DNA from: Planctomycetaceae bacterium
GTDB lineage: Bacteria > Planctomycetota > Planctomycetia > Pirellulales > Thermoguttaceae
DNA length: 64,000 bases
Reading direction: 5' to 3'
NCBI GenBank assembly: GCA_012719125.1
Contig: JAAYAY010000265.1
Span: 1-64,000 of the forward strand
The position numbers were made by a program, and so were the translations under genes. The stretch's first letter is position 1; each line of letters opens with the position of its first letter. The notes under the pieces were generated by a model, which was given only the letters and a program-made list of their open reading frames with translations, made no database searches and was not told where the DNA came from. Below, piece after piece: positions 1-9,060 of the stretch.

Positions 1-111
1 CTTGAGCCTCTCCACCCCCGCACAACTTCTCAGCCGCCGCCTCCCAAGGCCCCCTAACTGACCGCCTCCGCCACGCACCCGTTGCAAACGACACAGGGTA
101 GCGGAAAATAA

Positions 112-163
112 GGTTAAACGATTCTGCCGCAACGGTTTCGGTTCCCTGCATCGGCCCGAAGTG
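112..163 (-). repeat. 52-bp dispersed repeat, copy 1
   Basis: Read on the minus strand, this stretch matches 56130-56181 on the plus strand at 46 of 52 positions, including the block TTGCGGCAGA and the end TCGTTTAACC. The other copy continues into a perfect foldback; this one does not within the window. It lies in the gene-free strip 1-210. Nothing else is visible there. Confidence 0.7.
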
Positions 164-210
164 ACGCTGTTCAACCAGGCGCGAGGCAAAAAACAGGCGG
201 ACCGGCGGAT

Positions 211-3200
211 TCATTCCACCAACGTGGCCACTCCAAACTGATCGGGCGACCACGCCGGTTCCAGCCCTCCGCCCCAGGTCATCCGAGCGGCCGGCTCTCT
301 GCTGCCGTCGTTGTCGATCAGCATGGCCGACAGGCCGAATCGGGTTCCCAGCGTTGGCGAAAGGCCCAGTTCCGAGAGCGGGATTCGCAGTTCATAAGTG
401 CAGGTGCCGTCTTCGGTGTGCACCGCCATATCATAGATCGACGAGTCGCGGAACAAGTGACCGGCCTGGCGGCCACCACTGTGATCGGCTGGACGGAACA
501 GGGTATGTTTGCCGCTGCCGCCACCCGGGACCGCGGCCGAGAGATAGTAGGCGAAGGCCTGGGAGGGGCTGCCGCCGCGGGCCGGCTGGAGGCCCAGGAT
601 CATGCAGTCGCCGCGCACGAGTTGGTCGCCCGACGGCGTGACGGCCGTGAAGGACTGGTGAACGTCGTCGCGGACCCGTACGGCCACGTAGAGATTCGAC
701 GCATCCCACATCAGGTAGCCGATGCCGCTCAGGTTGTCCGGCGTCCACCGGTAACCGTCCGCTGTGCCGGCGAGTTGGTTTCGCCCGATCAATGGTATGG
801 GACAGCGAGTCACCCAGTCGTCGATCCGGCCGTCAATGGTGGGCGGTGTCGCGGTCCGGTGGGCCTCGGCCACGTAGTCGGTGCCGTCGTAGAGGGTGAC
901 GCGGACATTGTCGATCGTCGCCCAGCCCGAGCCCCTTGCGAGCGGTGTGATGCTGAGTTGGACGGCGCCTTCGGGCATTTGTTTGCGGCAGGTGAACATC
1001 TGCCAGTACGGGTTGTTGTCGCCGCAGCGGACCACCTGCGTGTCGTAAAGCCGGATCTCGCTGCCGTCGGCCAGTTGCTGCGTCATGTTGGAGCCGCAAC
1101 CCATGTTCTCGTTGCGGACCCAGAAGGTGTAGAGGTAGGTGTGGCCGCCGCGCACGGGGATCGAGCGGCTGACGTAGGTGTAGTCGTGGGAGTCCTGGAA
1201 CCGGATGACCCGCTGGCCCAAGCCCTCGCCAAGCCCCGCGGCTTCGGCCCAGAACCGAGTCTTGCCGTCGACCCGCCATCCTTCAGGCCCCGCGCCTTTC
1301 GAGTCGGGCGTCTCGAAGTCGCCGTTGGCGATCAGGTTTCCCAGCGTCTCGGGCGAGATCACCGAGATCACGGCCGGCTTTTCCACGGCCGGGAGGTTCT
1401 TGGCGTCGAACCGGAAGGTAAGGGTCGTCGTGTAGTCGGCGGGCGGGACGGTTGCGGGAACGGTCAGTGCGACCCGTCCGGTCAGATCGGAACCGGGCGG
1501 AAGGGTGAAGCCTTGCGGCTCCTGTTTCGGCCACCCTTCCGGCAGTTGGATCTCCACGCGTCCGGTGATCTGCTTCTCAAAGGGATTCCGCAGCCTCACC
1601 GGTAGTTCCAACTCCTGGCCGAGCAGGGCGGTTGAGCGCGGCGTGACCCGGCGAGCCGCCGCCACACCGGCCGAGGTGCCTGAGCCCACCTGGGCGACCT
1701 GGATTTCGGGAATGACGTAGGCCGCCAGGCTGTCGAGGTTGGCGCCTTCGATGAAGACCGGCAGTCCGGCAAGCCGCAGTTCCGCCACGCCGCCCATGCA
1801 CGTCACCGTCTGTTCGTTGCCCTGATAGTCGGTGAGCAGAATCGACGAGGAGCCGGTGTGCAGGCCGATGGTCTCGCCGTCGCTTTCGTAGGTCGAAGCG
1901 ACAAGCACCGCCTTGCCGTCTCGTTCGAACAGATGGAACAGCCCGCCTTCGCCCAGCATGAACGTTCCCAGCGGTTTTGCGTCGAACATCTTGCTGGCGA
2001 ACACAGCCAGGGTGGCGGCGACGGGGCGGGGGCTGAGATCGTCGAGGAGGTAGTCCCACGAACCGGTTGCCGAGCCGCGTCCGCCGAAGAAGATGATCTT
2101 CTCACAGCCGGCGGCCAGTTCGTCGGTCCATTGACGCAGGACCCAGTCGGCCTGGTTCGTGCCTTGGAGTTCTTCCAAGGGTGGAACGCCCCAGGCATTG
2201 CGGGCCCGGCCCGACTCGTCCTCCCACACGGCCACGTGCTTGAGGCCGGCGGCGTCGAGGTCGGCCCGGGCTTCGGCCACCCCGCTACCGTTCTGATAGT
2301 GGACGGGCAGGACGTCGATGTACTGCCCGACGCCCGCCTTGAGCATGTCGAGCCGGAAGCTCCGCGGGTAGAGTCCGCCGGCGAGGATCGTCACGAGATT
2401 CGGATCGATCTGCTTGGCGGTCTCCGCACCGATACGGCACATGGAGAGGTAGGTCTTCACCGGATCGTCGCAACCGCCGGGCGTGATCTCGTTGAGCCAC
2501 TCCCAACCGATGAATTTTCCTTTCAACTGTTTGGTCGCAGTGGCCACGAAATCTCGCCACACGTCTTCGCGGAAGTCGAAGGCCCGATAGCTGATCGGCG
2601 TCACCTTGCCCGGCTGGGCGAAGGCGGGCGGATCGTAGATGCAAAGCCACACGTCAACGCCGTGCTTCTTGGCCGCGTCGAGTTCCTCCGCCAGGGCGTC
2701 GAGCTTGAACACGCCCGGGCCGGGATGGTGGCGGTACCAGTTGGTGAACCGCCGGCAGGTCGTCAGCCCGAGCCGCCGGGCGATTGCCCAGACCTCCTCG
2801 GGCGGCGGCTCCATGTGGTTCGTCATCCCGAACCGGGTCGGCTGGCCCTGAGTGATTGCCTGGAGGTCGGGAATCCGGGCGAAGGTCGTGTGCCGCTTCT
2901 CCCAACCGGGAACGTCCAACTCGATGAGGAACACGCCCCGCCCCGCCACCTTCGGCTCGACCGCGACGAGCTGCCCGTCCTGCTCGGCCGTGAATTCGAT
3001 CCGGCCTTCGTCGACCTTGGCGCCCGCCGTGTCGTGGACCTGGTACCTCAGGGTCTTTTTCTCACCCGGCGCCGTCAGGTTCTTCAAACGAATCGCCAAT
3101 CGGACGGGCTCGTCGTAGGTGAAGAGGTGCCCCGGCTGGTCGGTCTCGATTTCGAAGAAGCCGCGTTTGCGAATGAACTCGTTTTCCGCCCGGACGCTCC

Positions 3201-3987
3201 ACGGCCAGTCTTTGCCCTGGGCGTCGCGGAAGTTGGCGATGAGCAGGAGGCGGTTGTATGTTTTGACGAGGTCCAGGTCCTGGGGCACGGTGAAGGTAAA
3301 CACGTGGCGGCCCGGTCCCGGCTCTTTCAGTTCCACCCGGCCGCTCAAACCACGATAGCCGACGTGCCCCCGTTTGGTCGTGTACTTGCCGTCGGGCGAA
3401 TCGATCCACGGGCCGGTTCCCCAGATCGAGAGGGTGGTGGCGCTCGAGTGTTCGGAGGGGTCGAGGTAGTAGTCGACGGGCACCTCCCACTGATCGCCGG
3501 AGACAAGTTGTTTGCCGCCCGCCGAGGCATCGACGTAGATCCAGCTCTTGTTGTACTGCACGTCGACCTGCGGCGTGCGTCCCGCGACGGTCACCGGATC
3601 GCTCGAAGTTGTTTCAACGGCCTTGGTGTGGTCGTCGTCGGCATTGCCGGTGAAGTAGACGAGGGCGTAGACCGATTGAAGTCCCGCGGCGTCGCGAACG
3701 GGCATGTCGTAAACGGTTTCGTCGCCCGATTTCAGCTTGCGCGGCTTGCCGCCCCACTTCATCATGCCATGGCTCTGGTCCTTCAGATCGCAGGAGAGAT
3801 AGACGTCGCCCTCGACGTTCGTCAGCTTGATCCGCACCTGGACCGTCTCACCCACGGCCGCCTGCTTGGGAACGGTGATCTCGCACCAGTCGGTCTTCTT
3901 GAGTTGCTGGGCCGAAGCAGTGCCAAGAGGAACCGATGCGGCTGTTAAGAACAACACTAGATGAAACGCGGATTGGACATGCCCCAT
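211..3987 (-). CDS. Secreted multidomain glycoside hydrolase-like protein (clan GH-A-like)
   Basis: A 1258-aa exported protein, probably acting on polysaccharides outside the cytoplasm. Residues 1-26 are a signal peptide. Residues about 375-680 look like a (beta/alpha)8 clan GH-A glycosidase: WEWLNEI puts the likely acid/base at Glu500, and VAVWEDESGRA offers Glu589 or Glu591 as nucleophile. About 790-880 resembles a NEW3-type beta domain, about 885-1060 a CBM4/9-like jelly roll (starts NGDFE), and about 1070-1258 a CBM9-like module starting at PTIDGRIDDW. The N-terminal 350 residues are beta-rich and unassigned. A GGAGAG ribosome site precedes the ATG. The esterase gene at 4006-4857 ends only 18 nt upstream, so the two are probably co-transcribed. 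The exact GH family (GH5- or GH39-type) cannot be fixed by eye. Confidence 0.75.
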   Translation of the reverse strand: MGHVQSAFHLVLFLTAASVPLGTASAQQLKKTDWCEITVPKQAAVGETVQVRIKLTNVEGDVYLSCDLKDQSHGMMKWGGKPRKLKSGDETVYDMPVRDAAGLQSVYALVYFTGNADDDHTKAVETTSSDPVTVAGRTPQVDVQYNKSWIYVDASAGGKQLVSGDQWEVPVDYYLDPSEHSSATTLSIWGTGPWIDSPDGKYTTKRGHVGYRGLSGRVELKEPGPGRHVFTFTVPQDLDLVKTYNRLLLIANFRDAQGKDWPWSVRAENEFIRKRGFFEIETDQPGHLFTYDEPVRLAIRLKNLTAPGEKKTLRYQVHDTAGAKVDEGRIEFTAEQDGQLVAVEPKVAGRGVFLIELDVPGWEKRHTTFARIPDLQAITQGQPTRFGMTNHMEPPPEEVWAIARRLGLTTCRRFTNWYRHHPGPGVFKLDALAEELDAAKKHGVDVWLCIYDPPAFAQPGKVTPISYRAFDFREDVWRDFVATATKQLKGKFIGWEWLNEITPGGCDDPVKTYLSMCRIGAETAKQIDPNLVTILAGGLYPRSFRLDMLKAGVGQYIDVLPVHYQNGSGVAEARADLDAAGLKHVAVWEDESGRARNAWGVPPLEELQGTNQADWVLRQWTDELAAGCEKIIFFGGRGSATGSWDYLLDDLSPRPVAATLAVFASKMFDAKPLGTFMLGEGGLFHLFERDGKAVLVASTYESDGETIGLHTGSSSILLTDYQGNEQTVTCMGGVAELRLAGLPVFIEGANLDSLAAYVIPEIQVAQVGSGTSAGVAAARRVTPRSTALLGQELELPVRLRNPFEKQITGRVEIQLPEGWPKQEPQGFTLPPGSDLTGRVALTVPATVPPADYTTTLTFRFDAKNLPAVEKPAVISVISPETLGNLIANGDFETPDSKGAGPEGWRVDGKTRFWAEAAGLGEGLGQRVIRFQDSHDYTYVSRSIPVRGGHTYLYTFWVRNENMGCGSNMTQQLADGSEIRLYDTQVVRCGDNNPYWQMFTCRKQMPEGAVQLSITPLARGSGWATIDNVRVTLYDGTDYVAEAHRTATPPTIDGRIDDWVTRCPIPLIGRNQLAGTADGYRWTPDNLSGIGYLMWDASNLYVAVRVRDDVHQSFTAVTPSGDQLVRGDCMILGLQPARGGSPSQAFAYYLSAAVPGGGSGKHTLFRPADHSGGRQAGHLFRDSSIYDMAVHTEDGTCTYELRIPLSELGLSPTLGTRFGLSAMLIDNDGSREPAARMTWGGGLEPAWSPDQFGVATLVE

Positions 3988-4005
3988 GATGATCTCTCCG
4001 TTGAC

Positions 4006-4857
4006 TTACTTGTCCAGAAACTTGCGGAAGAACTCCGCCAGCCGCGGGTCCTCCCAGAGTTCGGGCACAACCTCGTGCCCCTTGCCGGGCACGACGACCA
4101 GTTCGATCGAACCGCCCAACTCGCGGTACCGCGACGCCAGCAGCCCGCTGTTATCCGCCAATGGTACCACCAGGTCGTGGTCGCCGTGAATATGGTAGAG
4201 CGGTACTTTGCTGTCGGCCAAGGGTTTGAGGCGGTCGACCGGGTTGTGGCGGCCGAGTTCCTGCTTGATCTGGTCGGGCGTGAGCCCGTAGGCTGGGGCG
4301 GCTCGCTCGAGTCGGGGATAGCTATTGAGATTGCAGACGGGATAGATGGCCCCGATGCAGCGGACGGCCTGGGGATGCTCGGCCGCCCAGTTGTAGTGCA
4401 TCAGGCCGCCGCGGCTGACGGGGAACAGCATGGCCTTCGGCTCCAATCCCAGCTTGTCGACCAGCAGCTTGTGAAACGCGGTGAACGTTTCCCGTCCCGC
4501 CGGGCTGCCGAACGACTCGCCGACGTCGACGCCGGCGAAGTAGCAGCCCGCCTCCAGGAGCGGCTTGACGACCTGGGCGTGCCGCGCCCCGGGCAAGGTC
4601 CAGCCACCGTCTGATTTGGCGAGGGTGGGAGCGTACCAGATCCAAGGCTTGGAGCCGTCGGCCCGCGGCTTTGGCGGCTTGACGAGAAACGCCTTGTGGC
4701 CATCCACAGTGAACTCGGCGGTCTGGCCGCCGAAATCGTCGGAGTAGGCGAAGGTGAGGTCGTCGAGGGAAGTGGGGTTGGGCGGATCGGCTGCGAAGGT
4801 GGCGGGTGCAGCAATTGCCACGAAGAGCAGGGCCAGGGAAGACAGGGATCGATTCAT
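4006..4857 (-). CDS. Secreted alpha/beta hydrolase (esterase-like)
   Basis: A 283-aa exported hydrolase. I start at the ATG at 4857 because it gives a clean signal peptide (cut near TFAA-DPP); an in-frame upstream extension to 4983 would bury it. The core shows the alpha/beta hydrolase order: nucleophile Ser148 in FPVSRGG (a variant elbow), an acid at Asp226 or Asp228 in HIHGDHDLVVP, and His261 in PGKGHEVVP. The set resembles prolyl-oligopeptidase/acetyl-xylan-esterase-type enzymes. It sits 18 nt upstream of the GH-A-like protein gene, which suggests a side-chain or ester-removing role on the same glycan. The substrate is unknown. Confidence 0.75.
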   Translation of the reverse strand: MNRSLSSLALLFVAIAAPATFAADPPNPTSLDDLTFAYSDDFGGQTAEFTVDGHKAFLVKPPKPRADGSKPWIWYAPTLAKSDGGWTLPGARHAQVVKPLLEAGCYFAGVDVGESFGSPAGRETFTAFHKLLVDKLGLEPKAMLFPVSRGGLMHYNWAAEHPQAVRCIGAIYPVCNLNSYPRLERAAPAYGLTPDQIKQELGRHNPVDRLKPLADSKVPLYHIHGDHDLVVPLADNSGLLASRYRELGGSIELVVVPGKGHEVVPELWEDPRLAEFFRKFLDK

Positions 4858-5246
4858 GGTACGGCTCCGAAAGATGGTTGGTTTGTCACGTGGTTCTGCC
4901 AGAGTAGCGGGCGGTGAGGCGGATTTCCACGAATGAGACGCGGATCGGGAGAGGAAGGAACACTCATCGTCACGAATCGCCACTGATCGGAAGGGGGAGA
5001 GGCGGAGTGGAGGAGGGGGGGATTTGGGTGTCGGATGTCGATCGCAAGGGGTGCATGCGACATGTCAGGTAAAGTATTGCGGATCATGGGTTTACGATGG
5101 TGACTGGGGGCGAATTTTGAGTTTGCCCTGCCTAAGTGGGGGTTTGGGGTGAAGTATCTAGCGCGGGACAGGGGAGGCATGGATATGGTTCTGGTGCGGG
5201 TTGATAACCTTGATCGCAAGGCGGCCAACTGCTGTCACATCTTCGT
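4858..5246. other. Gene-free spacer
   Basis: 389 nt between the esterase start and the tandem repeat array. No convincing reading frame, terminator or repeat was seen. It should hold the promoter of the minus-strand operon that begins at 4857, but no clear -35/-10 pair stood out. Confidence 0.4.
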
Positions 5247-5504
5247 AACCCGACGCGTAAGCGAGGGGCGATGTTGTCCCGCCTCGCTTACGCGTCGGGT
5301 GTTGCTCCGCCTCGCTTACGCGTCGGGTGTTGCCCGCGCCTCGCTTACGCGTCGGGTGTTGCTCCGCGCCTCGCTTACGCGTCGGGTGTTGCCCGCGCCT
5401 CGCTTACGCGTCGGGTGTTGTCCCGCCTCGCTTACGCGTCGGGTGTTGTCCCGCTCCTCGCTTACGCGTCGGGTGTTGTCCCGCTCCTCGCTTACGCGTC
5501 GGGT
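5247..5504 (-). repeat. Tandem array of 8 direct 19-bp repeats plus one inverted copy
   Basis: On the minus strand the unit is ACCCGACGCGTAAGCGAGG. Eight copies lie at plus-strand positions 5282-5300, 5310-5328, 5339-5357, 5369-5387, 5398-5416, 5426-5444, 5456-5474 and 5486-5504, giving periods of 28-30 bp. Spacers are 9-11 nt and nearly uniform (ending GGGACAAC, GGGCAAC or GGAGCAAC). A ninth, inverted copy at 5247-5266 follows the last direct copy after 15 nt, so a minus-strand transcript would end in a perfect stem of about 19 bp. Each unit is centred on the palindrome ACGCGT. Spacers are far too short and too alike for CRISPR. A promoter at 5545-5572 points into the array. Confidence 0.9.
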
Positions 5505-5544
5505 TACGATCAAGGCCCCGGCTGAGCGATGGGTGCATGCGGTT

Positions 5545-5572
5545 AGTATACATATATTCAGTACTCCGTCAA
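5545..5572 (-). promoter_or_regulatory. Sigma70-type promoter P1 reading into the repeat array
   Basis: On the minus strand: -35 TTGACG (5567-5572), 16-nt spacer, -10 TATACT (5545-5550) with the extension ATATG before it. The expected start near 5538 is about 34 nt before the first repeat unit. The surrounding ~43 bp are homologous to the promoter at 61863-61890. No gene lies directly downstream on this strand before the esterase at 4857. Confidence 0.65.
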
Positions 5573-5728
5573 GTCGTTTTTTGAACACTTGGCGACTTTT
5601 CTTGGGGGGGTGGGGGCGAGCCCAAGTTGCCGAACACTGTCTCCACCGACACAAAGCCGGTGGGGGAGCGGCTCCCATCTTGCCGCGTCGTTGCAGGTTC
5701 TTCCCGAGAATCGGTGGGCCTCGTCGAA

Positions 5729-6202
5729 CTATCCACCCACGGCCGCCATCTTCCGCTCATTGAGCAATCCGGCAAGGGCATCCGCGGTGAAGCCATAGGT
5801 ATCGGGGAGCATACCCACCTTGAAACCCGCAAGTCGCTTCTGCCGCAGCTTCGCTTTGTATGCAGGAGAATACGTGAACGCGACGTGGTCTCTTCCCAAG
5901 AGACGCTTGGGATAGAACTCAGTGACGTCGGACCATTCCAGAGTCACTGTCGAGAATCGCCAATAGCGGATCGCAATTCCGACCGCAGAAATCTCAATCG
6001 AAGTGAATCCCAGCATGATCTGCTGGTAGACGCTGATTGCGAGCATCGGGCAGACTAATGCCAGGAGAAGCCAGCGCAAGAAGATCGACGGACTCGGGAG
6101 TAACACGGCCAGAACGGCATAGGAGAGCGCAATGAGCATTCCGATTGCAGGGGCCGTCCTCAGGCGTCGGCTTGCGTAGACAAGCGTTTGGTCATCCGTC
6201 AT
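5729..6202 (-). CDS. Small membrane protein with PH-like C-terminal part
   Basis: A 157-aa protein of unknown role. Two hydrophobic segments near residues 17-36 and 41-60 form a hairpin anchor. The remainder (about 65-157) reads like the bacterial PH-domain fold seen in YdbT/YcxB-type membrane proteins: a beta-rich run (TSIEISAVGIAIRYWRF), then TLEWSDVTEFYPKR and a C-terminal helix ending LAGLLNERKM. Start ATG at 6202. It is transcribed away from the GH32-like gene with about 100 nt between them. No partner is evident. Confidence 0.6.
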   Translation of the reverse strand: MTDDQTLVYASRRLRTAPAIGMLIALSYAVLAVLLPSPSIFLRWLLLALVCPMLAISVYQQIMLGFTSIEISAVGIAIRYWRFSTVTLEWSDVTEFYPKRLLGRDHVAFTYSPAYKAKLRQKRLAGFKVGMLPDTYGFTADALAGLLNERKMAAVGG

Positions 6203-6304
6203 GCTACTGCCTCCCCTTTGCGTTTCAGGTCATTTCCCATTCCTGAGAGCGCCGGGATGAGTGGCGGATCATGGAAGCTCTGTGGGGCCTCGTTCGTTCC
6301 GAAA

Positions 6305-8443
6305 TCAATAGATGCTCTCCATCCGCCACGCATCCAGCGATTTCAACTCAGCATCCTGGCCCTGGGCACGGAGCGAGACGCCCAGGCTGTCCTCGCGGCC
6401 CGGATAGACGCGGACGGCGACGCACTGCTTGCCGTTGACGAACACTTCGACGACGCTCTTGTCGATGAAGATCCGCAGAGCGAGCGGTTCGTTCGGAGCG
6501 ATGGCGACCGGGGCCGACTCGGGAGGACGCGAGGTCGCGTCCGGCAGGATCGAGGAACGGCTCATGTCGAGGGTGATGACGCTCGGCCGCACCCCGGAAA
6601 CGCTGCGGTCGCGATAGCCGCGCTCTTTGTAGAACAGGATCCGCGTGGTTTCTTCCCCATTGGGTGAGCGGAGCACATTCAGCTCGATCGTGGGCGCTCC
6701 CTTGGGATCGATGACCGCGGCGATCTCCATGGCGTTGCCCGCGACGCCCTCAAGCACGATATCCTCGTTCGCCGGCAGCGTCGTCGGGTCGACGTGAACG
6801 TGATCGGTGCGAAGCGACTGGAGGTTGCCGGCCGGTTCGATGCCCAGTGAGTTTGCGTCGATGAGCGTCAGTCGCCGGGGCAGGGTCATGATCTGGTTCC
6901 AGCCCGGGGTCGGCTTGCCGGGGTTCATGTTGAAGATGGCGATCACACCGCCCTGACCGTCGGGGCAGGCCGAGGGGGCGTGGACGCCGCAGGGACCGTA
7001 GGCGCCGAAGTTGAAGTCGCCGCCGGCGGTTGCGACCAGCTTGTCGCGCTGGGTATCGTAGTCGCCCAGTAGGTACTTGCCACCGCTCATGTGACTGAAG
7101 TGGAGGAGGATGTGGCGGTCGCCGATGGGCCAGAAATAGGGGCAGGCGCCGTCGTCGCCCACCAGCGAGAAGCGATCATCCTCGACAAAGGGATGCAGGT
7201 ACTCCCAGTGAGCCAGATCCGCGGATCGGAACAGGAAGAAGTTGGCTCGAACCGGCCGGCCGCCCGGACCGGGCAAGGTGCCGCCGGAAAGGGCGTAGTA
7301 CGTGCCGTCCTTCTTCCAGATGCACGGATCGAACACGCGGTAGGGGAGCGGCGACCCGTCGGCGCTCTTGATGGGGATGACCGCCTGGCCGGTCACCTTC
7401 TCCCAGTTCAGCAACAAGGGATCGCTGGAAACGGCCACCATGTTGCCGACGCTCGTGCCGTGATACATGGCGATCACGCGATTGTCTTCGACGAGCGTTG
7501 CGCCCGAGTAGCACTTGTCTTCCGGGTTGGGATAGATGGCCAGGGGCAGGTCGCGCCAGTGGATCAGGTCGTCACTGACGGCATGGCCCCAATGCTGGCG
7601 CGGGTCTTCCGGCGGATAGGCCTGGTAGAACAGGTGCCAGCGTCCCTGCCAGAAGCACAGCCCGTTGGGATCGTTCAAGTTGCCTTCGGGATTCACGTAG
7701 TGGTAGATGGGCCGGTAGGGATCCTCGGCCATCGCCTGCCGCGACTGGGCGAGACGCAGCATATAGGGGTTGTCTTTGAGTTGCGCCTCCTGTTCCTCGA
7801 GCGTGTCGGCGAAAGTGTACTGAGGGACGAGCGAGGTTCGATCCAGCGTCACACCCCTGAGGAAGGCGGGATCGGCGGATTTCCGGGGCTCGTCGGACTG
7901 GAAGATGTGATCGACGTTGATGTGTCCCCAACCGCCCGAGTAATTGTCGACGATCTCGATCGTCGCCGTCTTGCCCAGGAGATCCGCCACGTCCCAGCCG
8001 TACCAATCGAGCACCTCTTCGCCTTGCTCGTTCTTGACGGCCGGTCCGACGGTCGAGCGGACGACCTTTCCGTCGACGAGGAGATTGATGCAGGTATCGT
8101 CCTCGTGACTCCCCGCCCCGATGAGGAAGTTGATGTGGGGGCGCTGGATGGTGAAGGGGGGCGAGGTCAGTTTGCCGGTCGGCAGGTCTCCGCCGAGATA
8201 GGAGTTGACGAGCCCCTCGCCCCAATGGCCGGTCACGCGGTTGCGGGGTTCGACGTTGGCGACGGCGGGGCGGTTGCCGAAGGCTTCGCCCTGGACGGTC
8301 CAACCGCCGTAGTCTTCACCTTCAAAGTCGGCGATCAAGATGTCGCGATCAGAGAGGGGCTTGTGATCGGCGGCGGTGGCCGTTGCGGCCAGAGGCAGGA
8401 TGCAGAGGAAAGCAAGCAATAATATCAGAGCATTATGTCTCAT
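6305..8443 (-). CDS. Secreted GH32-like protein with N-terminal beta module
   Basis: A 712-aa exported protein with a signal peptide (about residues 1-25). Residues 35-185 form a beta-sandwich-like region (FEGEDYGGW...). The GH32 (levanase/invertase-type) five-bladed propeller starts near 245: NLNDPNG at 255-261 supplies the nucleophile Asp258, YSGAT is at 312-316 and the transition-state motif is VFDPCIW at 370-376. The third motif is odd. Where GH32 enzymes have E-C-P (acid/base Glu) this protein has GACPYFWPIG, with Ala in place of Glu. A C-terminal beta-sandwich carries the usual IFIDKSVVEVFVNG. The fold assignment is strong; activity on fructans is uncertain because of the missing Glu. 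Confidence 0.8.
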   Translation of the reverse strand: MRHNALILLLAFLCILPLAATATAADHKPLSDRDILIADFEGEDYGGWTVQGEAFGNRPAVANVEPRNRVTGHWGEGLVNSYLGGDLPTGKLTSPPFTIQRPHINFLIGAGSHEDDTCINLLVDGKVVRSTVGPAVKNEQGEEVLDWYGWDVADLLGKTATIEIVDNYSGGWGHINVDHIFQSDEPRKSADPAFLRGVTLDRTSLVPQYTFADTLEEQEAQLKDNPYMLRLAQSRQAMAEDPYRPIYHYVNPEGNLNDPNGLCFWQGRWHLFYQAYPPEDPRQHWGHAVSDDLIHWRDLPLAIYPNPEDKCYSGATLVEDNRVIAMYHGTSVGNMVAVSSDPLLLNWEKVTGQAVIPIKSADGSPLPYRVFDPCIWKKDGTYYALSGGTLPGPGGRPVRANFFLFRSADLAHWEYLHPFVEDDRFSLVGDDGACPYFWPIGDRHILLHFSHMSGGKYLLGDYDTQRDKLVATAGGDFNFGAYGPCGVHAPSACPDGQGGVIAIFNMNPGKPTPGWNQIMTLPRRLTLIDANSLGIEPAGNLQSLRTDHVHVDPTTLPANEDIVLEGVAGNAMEIAAVIDPKGAPTIELNVLRSPNGEETTRILFYKERGYRDRSVSGVRPSVITLDMSRSSILPDATSRPPESAPVAIAPNEPLALRIFIDKSVVEVFVNGKQCVAVRVYPGREDSLGVSLRAQGQDAELKSLDAWRMESIY

Positions 8444-8525
8444 GGGTGGGACTTTCCGTTGCAGTTTCGCGTGGGTTTCCTCGACTCAGTAGTCCAAGAA
8501 TGACACAACGCCCACCGAGATGCAA

Positions 8526-8750
8526 CCAGTGGGTGACACTTGCCGAGTGTCACTATTGCAGCTTCATCGGCGTGCCATGTGCAAACCACCGTCGAATTCA
8601 GCCTGCCAGGTCACTGCGGGCAGCTCGTTGACCGTATCAACCCCGGCAAGAAACAGCCTCTTGCCGCGCAAAGAGTGTGGCAATTCGGTGACTGGTTGAT
8701 ACAATTCAAGCTGTCCGCACGCCGCAAGAGGTCACAGCAGATGAAACAGC
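8526..8750 (+). repeat. Duplicated leader region, copy A (uninterrupted)
   Basis: Two blocks, 8526-8621 and 8630-8750, match 9748-9843 and 10023-10144 closely and in the same order. The second block runs through a conserved GATACAAT (a possible -10) and the ribosome-binding region into the first codons (ATGAAACAGC) of the gene at 8741. Only 8 nt separate the blocks here; in the other copy about 180 nt of a terminal-inverted-repeat element separate them. Outside this repeat, 8444-8525 shows nothing. Confidence 0.85.
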
Positions 8751-8926
8751 AAATAACGACCGACCCCGTCCTTGACGAAATCCATCAGACACGTCGGGAG
8801 ATCGCCGCTCGATTCGACGGCGACTTCACTGCCATGCTCGACGACGCCCGTCGGCGTCAGGAAGCGTCGGGGCGTCCGATCTGGAAACCGAAACGCGACG
8901 AGCAGGGCGGTGAAATGGACGGGTAG
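8741..8926 (+). CDS. Small hypothetical protein (antitoxin-like family)
   Basis: A 61-aa charged protein starting MKQQITTDPVLDEI. The ATG at 8741 is preferred over upstream starts because AAGAGG lies about 10 nt before it and the upstream region is part of a repeat shared with another locus. It resembles a family of ~60-aa proteins (pattern DPxxxEIxxxRxxIAxRFxxD...RRRQxxSGR) common in cyanobacteria and planctomycetes, often near toxin-antitoxin genes; that link is recalled, not tested. No toxin partner is recognisable next to it. The next gene (9061) encodes an unknown membrane-anchored protein. Confidence 0.6.
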   Translation: MKQQITTDPVLDEIHQTRREIAARFDGDFTAMLDDARRRQEASGRPIWKPKRDEQGGEMDG

Positions 8927-9060
8927 TTGTCTGCCATATTGACGTCATCACCCTCCGTGTCATCGTTTGGGTGCAAAGCTCTGCAGCCCCCAGTGTACCC
9001 TCACAGATTCGTAGCTCACAATTGATGGAGAAACTGCCTGCAAGCGAGTTTCAAGCAGAC

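Noticed and set aside
1858-3948. Long open frame on the plus strand (about 696 codons)
   Set aside because: It is antisense to the 1258-aa secreted protein, has no domain pattern and reads as reverse-strand low-complexity typical of high-GC DNA.
5247-5504. CRISPR array
   Set aside because: Spacers are only 9-11 nt and nearly identical, repeats are 19 bp, one unit is inverted, and no cas gene is nearby.
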